A stretch of 64,000 bases of DNA from Thermogemmatispora carboxidivorans (lineage in GTDB: Bacteria > Chloroflexota > Ktedonobacteria > Ktedonobacterales > Ktedonobacteraceae), in assembly GCF_000702505.1 (NCBI RefSeq), contig NZ_JNIM01000001.1, positions 1,054,001-1,118,000 of the forward strand, read 5' to 3'. The notes below the pieces were generated by a model, which worked only from the letters and a program-made list of their open reading frames with translations, was not told the DNA's origin and ran no database searches. The position numbers and the translations under genes are program-made. This document shows, in pieces, positions 1 through 7,600 of the stretch (the first letter of the stretch is position 1; every line of letters begins with the position of its first letter).

Positions 1-476
1 AAGCCAATCAGCAGCAATGCGCGATCACGCACATCAATGAGGGAGCCGGTGAGCGGTTCCACGATGCGGGCTATCACGCTGGTCACGGCAGGCATAACCT
101 TGCGCACCCCCTGGGCAGGCGCGTGAGTTCTCCTAATGCCCTGCATGATAAGCCTGACGGTCGCTGATCTGGTAGGTGTTTCATGGCCCGCAGCCGCATG
201 CTGCTGGCTGATGGAGGCGAGACGGCGCTGCACTGTGGCAACCTTGCGCCTGGCCGCGAGGTCAACGAGATACGCGGCAACGGTTTCAGGAGAAGCGGGG
301 AGGGGGGGAAGACTGTGAGCTTGGCACCAGGTGGTGAAGTCGCGTAAGTCGGCCTGATAGGCTCTCCAAGTGCTTGCCGCTTTGGAGTTGTGAGCATAGG
401 CCGCAATCTGCTCTTTCACCTGAAGCAGATATTCAGGGGTAAAGGTGACGAGGTGGCGCGAGCACCCTTCGTTCAT
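1..476 (-). CDS. Tyrosine recombinase/integrase, N-terminal part (runs off window)
   Basis: The reverse strand is open from an ATG at 476 to the window edge, giving 158 codons with no stop. The first ~100 residues form a SAM-like core-binding domain: a helix with TWRAYQADLRDF, then a segment VAAYLVDLA and a helix with TVQRRLASI, and later the linker with VRDRALLLIG, which normally opens the catalytic domain. The catalytic R/H/R/Y residues lie outside the window. The start codon overlaps the stop of the upstream PIN toxin (TAATG), so the two are probably translationally coupled. It is most likely the integrase of the mobile element that fills the left half of the window. The family is clear; its activity cannot be judged from this fragment. 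Confidence 0.85.
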   Translation of the reverse strand, partial: MNEGCSRHLVTFTPEYLLQVKEQIAAYAHNSKAASTWRAYQADLRDFTTWCQAHSLPPLPASPETVAAYLVDLAARRKVATVQRRLASISQQHAAAGHETPTRSATVRLIMQGIRRTHAPAQGVRKVMPAVTSVIARIVEPLTGSLIDVRDRALLLIG

Positions 477-859
477 TAGCATATCACCAGGATATTGACG
501 CCAATTTGCAGCTCCGCCCAGCCGCGATCTGCCGTCATGACGGGCAATGCTCTAGTAAGGGCAAGGGCCAAGCAACAGCGATCACCGAGGGATAGCCCTA
601 GTGAGCGTGTGATCGGGCGCAAGCCCGCAGCGAGTTCCGCCTGCTGCTCGTCAAACGCAATAATGGGCAATTGCAAACCTCGCAGCAGGGCTTTCGCTGC
701 CTCAAATCCTTTGGGTACTTCCGCTGCTTTCACTAGCACCTCCGAGAAGCTCACAGCAGAAATCGCCGCCCCAGCTAACGCGGATTGCACTTTGTCATTA
801 CCAGGTTCCCGCCGAAGCAGGGCCATTAAGGCGGAAGCATCGAGCACGACCTTACTCAC
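476..859 (-). CDS. PIN-domain toxin (VapC-like ribonuclease)
   Basis: A 127-residue PIN domain, the usual VapC length. The acidic metal-binding residues are visible: D7 in VVLDASAL, E40 in SFSEV, D93 in LSLGDRCC and D111 in MTADRGW. VapC toxins are Mg-dependent RNases that cleave tRNA or rRNA and are neutralised by the partner antitoxin. The upstream AbrB-type gene overlaps by 8 bp, the classic antitoxin-toxin order. The stop TAA shares its last A with the ATG of the integrase gene, an unusual arrangement that puts toxin and recombinase on one message. On a mobile element it probably acts as an addiction module. Substrate is unknown. Confidence 0.88.
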   Translation of the reverse strand: MSKVVLDASALMALLRREPGNDKVQSALAGAAISAVSFSEVLVKAAEVPKGFEAAKALLRGLQLPIIAFDEQQAELAAGLRPITRSLGLSLGDRCCLALALTRALPVMTADRGWAELQIGVNILVIC

Positions 860-1124
860 GGCTGGCTTCCTCCCGGCGCTCGCGGATCAGTTCCTCTGAA
901 AGCGGCATGTCTAGCGGGGCAAGGGTGGCAAAGAAATCCTGCGCTTCACGAAGGGCCTGCTCCTGAGTCTTTACCTGCAAGCCATCAGGCTGCTCAATGA
1001 GGATGACCTGATCACCCGTATGGATGTGCTGGCGTGACCGTACCTCAGCGGGGAGTACGATACGGCCCGACATATCTACTTTAGAGCGGTAGACACGAGG
1101 GTGTTGCCTTTCTGAAATCTGCAT
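852..1124 (-). CDS. AbrB/SpoVT-type antitoxin (VapB-like)
   Basis: A 90-residue protein with an N-terminal swapped-hairpin AbrB domain: KVDMSGRIVLPAEVRSR at about residues 15-31 is the signature of this DNA-binding fold. The C-terminal half (about 55-90) is charged and helical (ALREAQDFFATLAPL, LIRERREEASRE), as expected for the tail that wraps the PIN toxin. It overlaps the toxin gene by 8 bp and is first in the three-gene unit antitoxin-toxin-integrase. Such antitoxins usually repress their own promoter together with the toxin, so integrase expression may be under the same control. Confidence 0.85.
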   Translation of the reverse strand: MQISERQHPRVYRSKVDMSGRIVLPAEVRSRQHIHTGDQVILIEQPDGLQVKTQEQALREAQDFFATLAPLDMPLSEELIRERREEASRE

Positions 1125-1267
1125 GGGATGTTTTTATTGTTCGGTTGCCTATGGGTTATCCTACCAATCTCATGCAATAACGTCAAACCATATTTTTAGG
1201 GCATGATGATTAGCATTTGCCCTAATATGAGAAATCTGGTAAACATCCCTTTCCTACGGCCTGAATG

Positions 1268-1294
1268 CTTCCGATAATAGAAGGTTATCGGAAG
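1268..1294. promoter_or_regulatory. 10-bp inverted repeat, possible operator
   Basis: Perfect inverted repeat CTTCCGATAA / TTATCGGAAG with a 7-nt spacer, in the gap between the antitoxin operon and the Tat-type gene. The sequence ATCGGAAGTA recurs at 1339-1348 next to a putative promoter. It could be an operator or a small hairpin; no binding protein is identified. Confidence 0.35.
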
Positions 1295-1325
1295 TATGGC
1301 AGGGGAGAGTATGAATTAATATTAC

Positions 1326-1353
1326 TTGACACGCAATCCATCGGAAGTAATAT
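1326..1353 (+). promoter_or_regulatory. Putative promoter reading rightward
   Basis: TTGACA at 1326-1331 and TAATAT at 1348-1353 with a 16-bp spacer. No plus-strand gene follows, so a short transcript antisense to the 1426-1755 gene is possible. The prediction rests on consensus match alone. Confidence 0.3.
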
Positions 1354-1380
1354 GAAGGGCGGCTTTTTTTTGAAGGCAAG

Positions 1381-1404
1381 AGGCAGGCCCCTCCGGGCCT
1401 GCCT
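1381..1404. terminator. GC-rich hairpin, possible terminator
   Basis: AGGCAGGCCC / GGGCCTGCCT with a 4-nt loop is a perfect 10-bp stem just downstream of the minus-strand gene ending at 1426. There is no immediate T-run on either strand, so termination would be weak or factor-assisted. Confidence 0.4.
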
Positions 1405-1425
1405 TGACTGAAAGTTGTTTGATGG

Positions 1426-1755
1426 TTATCGGGTTTTCGACGAAGAGCGGGGCTTTGGTGTTGGGGATGGGGCACCATTAAGCACCTCCTGTAACGCTCC
1501 CACATCTTCCGACACGGCGACAAATGCATCCGACACGCCTGCTTTCTTTACATCTGGGCCGAGCTGGCTTTGCAGGAGCGCTAGATCGGAGGACAGTTTT
1601 TTTGCTATGTCCCGCACGCCATCAAGCTGCGGATTGATCAGCTCCCCCGCCGCCAGCCCTCCGAGACTACCAGCAGCCGCACCAACCCCAATCGCTTTTA
1701 TCGCCACCCTTCTTGATATTTTGTCGCCATTTACTTTGCTTTTCATATAAAACAT
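1426..1755 (-). CDS. Small protein with twin-arginine-type signal
   Basis: About 106-109 residues. The N-terminus has SRRVAIK followed by the hydrophobic stretch AIGVGAAAGSLGGLAAG, a reasonable twin-arginine (Tat) signal. The rest (DGVRDIAKKLSSDLALLQSQL, AVSEDVGALQEVL) looks helical and ends in a basic Pro/Ser tail. The second in-frame ATG at 1746 (MKSKVNG) is as likely a start as 1755. It lies 20 bp after the aspartoacylase-like gene, probably in one operon with it and the gene at 3204. Alternatively the segment is a plain membrane anchor. I recognise no family. Confidence 0.55.
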   Translation of the reverse strand: MFYMKSKVNGDKISRRVAIKAIGVGAAAGSLGGLAAGELINPQLDGVRDIAKKLSSDLALLQSQLGPDVKKAGVSDAFVAVSEDVGALQEVLNGAPSPTPKPRSSSKTR

Positions 1756-1775
1756 CTTTTATCTATTTATAATTT

Positions 1776-3191
1776 CTATGCTCTACCCGTATGTTGTGTA
1801 GCGCTGCGTTCATTAAGAAAATTTATCCAGTTCTTATTACTAGATGCAGGTGTACTAACCTGCAGAGGCAGAGGCGGAGATTCAGGAATAGGGACAGTAA
1901 TAGTCTGATCACGCTCCTCGATCTCGACGATGGAATCCGGGAATGCCGCTGGGATCAGGGATTTCTGGGGAGCCATGAATGTTACGCCATCCTTGGGAGC
2001 GGAAAGCAGCACGGGTATCACTTCACCATCAGCGGCGTAAAAATAGGTCCAGGCAATGTGATCGCCCCGATGGATCTCACCGCCATTCTTTAAGCCGTCT
2101 TTAGCGGGCCTGATGACAACTCCCTCTCGCTCGAAGTGCCTTCTTACGCTCTCAGGGACGTCGCTCATGCTGTTAATAAGCTGCACATCGCCGTACTGGC
2201 CTGGTTTTTCCATCACGGGCACGACTCCCGGCGGATTCAGCCCAGCGTTGGGCGAGCCGGGAGTGTAAAGCAGAGCCGGATCGCGATAGAAGGTTAGAGG
2301 TTGGGTGCGTGGCAGTAGGAAAGGCGAGAGGATCTCGATGCCTAGGGAATAGAGCAGGCCGACCACCGCTCGCTCTGCAGTACTGCCTGCATCCAGAGCC
2401 ATATGCTGCCCTGTTTCCGCCAGCAGGGCTAATTTACCAGCAGCCGGAGTAGCGGTTTCACACATGTACCGAGTCGGGAGATCACTGGTCGGCTCGGCAA
2501 AAACCCCTGTTGCGCCTGTGAGTGCTGCCAGTTCCTTAAACTGCTTTGCCTGCTCCAGCGTCATTCCATAAAAAATCGCCATTGGCTCGCCGGGGTTGGA
2601 GGTCGTATGGCCGTCAAAGGTGATGGTCATCAGCTCTTTGCTGCTTCCATCTCCCTTCCCGTAGAAGCTGCGATCATAAAAATCATGGATTTGCTGAAGC
2701 CAGCCCAGAGAACCGGGAGTGCTGTCAGGCGGCTCTATCCGGGCCTTGGGAACACGGTTACAGTTCACATTGCTGGCTGTGTTGCGAAAGCTCTCAAGTT
2801 CCTCGGCAGAAATATATCCCTGCGCGTTTTCTCTAATGCGGCGGAAGAAATCATGACAGCGTTCCTTCTGGCCGCCCAGAAGCAGATTGATACCGCGCCC
2901 CTTGAAGGCTTCGGGATTCTTCCTGAATGCCTCCAATACCTGCTTGATTCCGTCGAGAATAGCCGTCTCGTTATGATGCGTGCAGAAGATGATATTCAGG
3001 TCCCCGGCAGCAGGCGGCGCTCCGTTCAGGCTGAGGCGCATTCCCCGCTGCTCTTTTGTCCCGTCAGCGAACTCCATGATGATCGGGGTTATGCCCTGGC
3101 CAGGCGATCCGGTGCTGCTGGTAAGGTAGCGAAAGGTTTCTTCCCGCTCCGCCATTTTGCCTTTAATATCATTATCAATCTTTATATCCAT
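1776..3191 (-). CDS. Aspartoacylase/succinylglutamate desuccinylase-like metalloenzyme
   Basis: A 471-residue protein with the motif order of the AstE/AspA (M14-related) zinc hydrolases: THHNE at 71-75 fits the HxxE zinc pair (H72, E75), NCNR at 143-146 matches the substrate-binding NR, DGH at 193-195 gives the third zinc ligand, and AETG with E259 matches the catalytic glutamate. Known members cleave N-acyl bonds of amino acids or peptides. The protein is longer than typical members and has an extra C-terminal ~120 residues ending in a Pro-rich tail. A clear AAAGG ribosome site precedes the ATG at 3191. It sits between a Tat-type protein and an unknown 383-residue protein. Substrate unknown; the family call is from motifs only. 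Confidence 0.6.
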   Translation of the reverse strand: MDIKIDNDIKGKMAEREETFRYLTSSTGSPGQGITPIIMEFADGTKEQRGMRLSLNGAPPAAGDLNIIFCTHHNETAILDGIKQVLEAFRKNPEAFKGRGINLLLGGQKERCHDFFRRIRENAQGYISAEELESFRNTASNVNCNRVPKARIEPPDSTPGSLGWLQQIHDFYDRSFYGKGDGSSKELMTITFDGHTTSNPGEPMAIFYGMTLEQAKQFKELAALTGATGVFAEPTSDLPTRYMCETATPAAGKLALLAETGQHMALDAGSTAERAVVGLLYSLGIEILSPFLLPRTQPLTFYRDPALLYTPGSPNAGLNPPGVVPVMEKPGQYGDVQLINSMSDVPESVRRHFEREGVVIRPAKDGLKNGGEIHRGDHIAWTYFYAADGEVIPVLLSAPKDGVTFMAPQKSLIPAAFPDSIVEIEERDQTITVPIPESPPLPLQVSTPASSNKNWINFLNERSATQHTGRA

Positions 3192-3203
3192 ATAATACCT
3201 TTA

Positions 3204-4355
3204 TTATTGACGCTCCCGGCCCCTGCGTGCCTGCTGGCTTGCGAACCGGTAGAGTTCGTAGGCAAGGCCAGGCTGCTCTTCCTTCCCCGATGTCAGCACG
3301 CCATCCCTGCTGCGCTCAAAATCCACCCCCAGGCGATGGAAGGTGTCGCGTATGTCTTTTATGTCTCGCGCCAGGGCCGGGTCGACCACGAGGACCGGCG
3401 CTCCATCGGGCGGACTGAAAGCGGAAAATGTCCCTTTTCTCTGCCCGGAGATAAGATCTGCCAGGTGGGCAATATCCCCCTCGAAGGAGCCAGGGCGGTC
3501 ACTTCTGCCGGGGCTGGTCCTGAAGGCCCCTTTCACTCCCAGCGCTCCCTCAAGCTCGTCAGCAATAACCTGTATGTCACAGCGACCGCGCTCGACCTGG
3601 GTAAAGAGCAGAGACGGCTCCCCAGCCACGCGCACCATATTCTCAGCCAGCAGTCCGAGCGGCTCCAGGCGTCCTGCTTCAGCCAACCGCTCCAGGCGTC
3701 GAATGAGTTCAGGAGCGCAATTAATTTCTACAGCTTTCGCATGCTGGATGACCGACAGGCAACGTGTTGGAGAGTAAACCTCACCGGTCGCATAGAGGGG
3801 AGCCTCCTGCCCTTTGCGGTGCCGGCCTTGGACAGACTTCAAAAATTGGTTGGTCCATTCATTGAGCGAGTCGCTGGAAAATGCAGGCGACCAGCACTGG
3901 ATCATCGCCCATCCGCCCTTGCCAAAGATGATTCGGGTTTGTCTGGTTTGCTCTTCCAATGCAGAGAATATCTGCGCTCCTGTTTCCTTCTGGCCTGGAG
4001 GGATATAGCAGAGAGAATACTCGTCAGTGTCAGCCCAGGTAAGGGGGGATTTCATGACGTTTCGGACAAATACCCTGGATAGTTGAGGGGGAGAGTAGAA
4101 TTCTGAGGCGGCGAGGCGAGCATATTTCATCAAGTCTTTCAGATGATAACCATAGCAGTCAAATGCATAGCCCTTTTCTGTCTGGTATATTTCGGAAAGC
4201 GAATCTTCAACCGGTGCTCGCCTCTCCTGCACAGCCTCTGCAAGATCGCCTGCCATATACTGCGCCACCTCCAGCGCATCGACCCCGATCACCTGGCAAG
4301 TGATACATCCATCCTCATCCGGTCCATGAAACGAAATATCAACGTCCTCTGCCAT
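3204..4355 (-). CDS. Hypothetical protein, first gene of the aspartoacylase operon
   Basis: About 383 residues from the ATG at 4355, which has a strong GGGAGGGG ribosome site; an open extension to 4415 lacks one. No signal peptide or membrane segment is visible. The protein is mixed alpha/beta and fairly acidic, with scattered Cys near the N-terminus (GCITCQV) that do not form a complete zinc motif. It ends 12 bp before the next gene, so the two are probably cotranscribed. I do not recognise a family. Confidence 0.6.
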   Translation of the reverse strand: MAEDVDISFHGPDEDGCITCQVIGVDALEVAQYMAGDLAEAVQERRAPVEDSLSEIYQTEKGYAFDCYGYHLKDLMKYARLAASEFYSPPQLSRVFVRNVMKSPLTWADTDEYSLCYIPPGQKETGAQIFSALEEQTRQTRIIFGKGGWAMIQCWSPAFSSDSLNEWTNQFLKSVQGRHRKGQEAPLYATGEVYSPTRCLSVIQHAKAVEINCAPELIRRLERLAEAGRLEPLGLLAENMVRVAGEPSLLFTQVERGRCDIQVIADELEGALGVKGAFRTSPGRSDRPGSFEGDIAHLADLISGQRKGTFSAFSPPDGAPVLVVDPALARDIKDIRDTFHRLGVDFERSRDGVLTSGKEEQPGLAYELYRFASQQARRGRERQ

Positions 4356-4497
4356 GTCCCCTCCCATCGCTGCCTGGTTCTCGCCCTCACCCGGCCTGAA
4401 ATACTTATCTCTCACAATTCACAATTTACATATCATTATTTAATTATTGGTTAATTACCGTCTGTGATTGCAAAAGTTCATAAAAAATTCATATGGT

Positions 4498-4607
4498 CTC
4501 CGCCGGGCAAGGCGCTGAGATGCGATTCTGACGGGGTGGCGGGAGCCTGACCTATGATTTCCTGCCTGGCGCTGGCAAGGCCACCAGAATCGTATCTCAG
4601 CACGTTA
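4498..4607. repeat. 110-bp palindromic element, copy 1
   Basis: Ends are an inverted repeat with CTGAGATGCGATTCTG on the left and CAGAATCGTATCTCAG on the right around a ~54-bp core. A second 110-bp copy lies at 23770-23879. Cores are in the same orientation, but the outer arms (left arm here CGCCGGGCAAGGCGCTGAG) match the second copy only as reverse complement. The single stem change (C to T) still permits a G-U pair. It lies just after the 3' end of the methylase-helicase gene. Confidence 0.75.
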
Positions 4608-4620
4608 CATGCTTCTGCTG

Positions 4621-7600
4621 TCAGACAGTCGGATCGGAGGGCGGAATAGCGCTCCGGCCTCTGCCGCCCCAGTTCATCGGGGTTACGCTCGGCGTTACCT
4701 CATGGGCTGATTCCGGCGCTTGCTTACCTACTGCAGGAAGCTGTCTCAGAGGCGGCTTCCGCCTTTCCGTAAGGACGTCCGTCCAGCATTCGTACTGGAG
4801 GTCCCTGCGATCAGGGCGGGCAGGACGTACCCGGACCGCATCCTGGCGGATTGAAGAAATGAACACTGCTATTTTCTCTCCTGTTGGGTTGCCGTTGGTC
4901 GCGGTAACAACCCTTGTGCGAAGATCCATCAGGGCTTCCCTTACTTTCCTGCTCTGCGCAGAGGAAAGCTCCTCTGGGGCACAGGGGATGCAGATATAAA
5001 GCCCATACTCGCCGCTGAGGAACTGATAAAAACTCATAGCATCTTCGGGGGATTGGCTAATAACAATACGATTTATGCGTCCACCTCCCACCTGGCAGGC
5101 GAATAATCCCTCAAAGAAAATAGGGCTGGCGAATGCGGCACGGGTCTGGTCGGTGATGCCCCGCTCTTCTTCCGGCTTGGTTGTCCGAGTGCCCGGAAGG
5201 CCGACCTGCGCATTCGCAGGCGATGGAACAGCGCTATCCCGCTCTATCTCTTCCTTCCTTCCTGCCTGTTCTGGTTCCGCAACGACCTGCGCCTCGTCTT
5301 TACCTAGTTCAAGCCGCTGGTTGATTTGCCTCTGCTTCTCCTGCATCGCCTGCCATTGCTCTTCATGCTCAAATATCCGACCGTGCTGCACCTGATAGTC
5401 CGCCAGCTCCTTTTCCATCCGCTTGATGGCTGCCAGCTCCACCTCAGCGGAATGGTCAAGACGCCGCAGCGCGTAGTCAATGCTGGCAATAGTGCCCAGC
5501 GGGTTTCCCATATTCACGCTTATTTCATAGGAATTACGACCACGCAAATAGAGCCTGGGTGCGCTCTTTTTGCCGCAGGTCGTGCTGATCGCAAAGCCCC
5601 TATAGCTGCCAATGGTTATTGCTCCTCCCCTACCATCGTGCGCTGCAGCAATCTCCTGGAGAATGGCCTTCCCGGCAGCTTCCCGCGCTCTCTTGCCGGT
5701 AATCACCTGCCCGCCTATCGTCATGGCGAATTCCGGCGTATTGTGCCGATCGCGCATTGCTATGTCAACGAGTAGACCAGCATGATACTCTCTTGATTGC
5801 TCAACCCGACTAGGCAGGATGCGCATCTGCTTACCAATTTCAATCTGCTGGTTGATATGTGCAGCCCGGAGCGCATCCAGGCGGCGCATCTCGGTATCAA
5901 TCTCCACCTTTTCCAGCACCAGCGGGTTGCCAGACGCCAATGCTTTGATTTCCGCAAAACTCAAGGCTCCGCTTTCTAAGTCTTCCGCCTCGCGCACGGT
6001 GACATCGCCGCTCGTCACCTGGCCGATAAACCGCGCCTTCGTCTCCAGCAACTGCCACATGTAGGCGTCGAAACTTCCCTCCGTGACATAGCGGTAAATC
6101 TGAACCTGCTTGTTCTCGTTGCCCTGGCGAAGTATGCGCCCGTCGCGCTGCTCGATGTCCCTCGGCCTCCACGGTGCGTCCAGGTGATGCACGGCGATCA
6201 GCTTTTGCTGGACGTTGGTTCCCGCCCCCATTTTCTCGGTGCTGCCTAGAAGCACACGAATGCGGCCAGCGTTTACCGCGTCGAACAGCTCTTTCTTCTT
6301 CGCATCCGTGTCGGCATCGTGAATAAAGGCGATCTCCTTCGCCGGGATGCCGCGCTCAATGAGTCGGGCGCGAATTTCAGCGTAGATATTGAAGCCATCG
6401 CCGGTCGGAGTGGACAGATCGCAGAAAACAAGCTGAGTGGATCGCTGCGCCGCCGTTTCCTTCCAAACATGGTAGATATTGTCAACAGCCATGTAAACCT
6501 TCGAGCCGGGGCCTGGCTCCGCTGTCGCGTTCACCAGGCGCATATCGAGCGCCGCTTTCCTGCCGTCGCCGGTGATCTTGAGCATGTTATCGACGCGCGG
6601 GTCAACCTGCCGGAGCTGCTGGGCGCGGACTACCAGTCTCTCCACATAATCCTTCAGCTCCGACGAGGCAGGAGAAACGACCACCTTGGGCTTGCCTCCC
6701 TCGATGGCAGGGCGCGGCAGGTGAAGCATCTCCGCTGTCTGGATGTCGGCAAAGCTGCGGAACATCGACAGCAGTTCTGGCAGGTTGACAAACTTCGCCA
6801 TGCGCGTGTTCATCCGGTAGCCGCTGCCATCCGGGGCAAGCTCCAGCGCCGTCACCGGCTCACAGAAGTTTGCTGCCCAGGCGTCAAAATGCTCAAGCCC
6901 TGCGGCTTGCAGCATCTGCGGCGCGAGGTAGCGCATGAGGGTGTACATTTCGGCCATCGTATTGCTGATGGGGGTGCCGGTCGCAAACACGATCCCGCCG
7001 CCGCGCTCGGCAAGGTAGCGCGTCTTCATGTACATATCCATCGCCCGGTTGCTCTCGGTATTGGACAGTCCGGCGATCCGGTTCATCTTCGTGGTAAAGC
7101 CCAGGTTCTTGTACATATCGGCTTCGTCCACAAAAATCTGATCAATGCCAAGCTGCTCCCAGGTTACGCCGTCGTCCTTATGCTCACGCTTCAGCCGGTC
7201 GGCAATCTTTGTTTCCAGGCGCATTTTCGCCTTCTCAAGCTGCTTGACGATGGAGCGGTTGTCGCCTTTCTCGGCTCTTGCTTCGAGCAGTGCATCCTCC
7301 AGGCTCGCAAGCTGTTTGCGCATGAAGTGGTTGAACGTGGCATCGGAGACGGGCAGGGCCTCAAAGGATTTCTGGGAGATGATTACCGCGTCATAATTGC
7401 CGGTGGCAATGCGTGCCATCGCCTTTTCGCGGTTGCCCGCTGTGAAATGCTCCTTGCCGGCGACAAAGATATTCGCCTGTGGGTACAGTTGCAGGAACGC
7501 TGCTCCCCATTGTTCGACCAGATGGTTAGGCACGACAATCATGGGCTTCTTGCGCAGACCGAGGCGCTTCTGCTCCATGCAGGTTGCGGCGATGGTCGCT

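Noticed and set aside
2607..4082. 491-codon plus-strand ORF opposite the aspartoacylase operon
   Set aside because: It is antisense to two genes with good ribosome sites and motif support; its composition is typical of a shadow frame.
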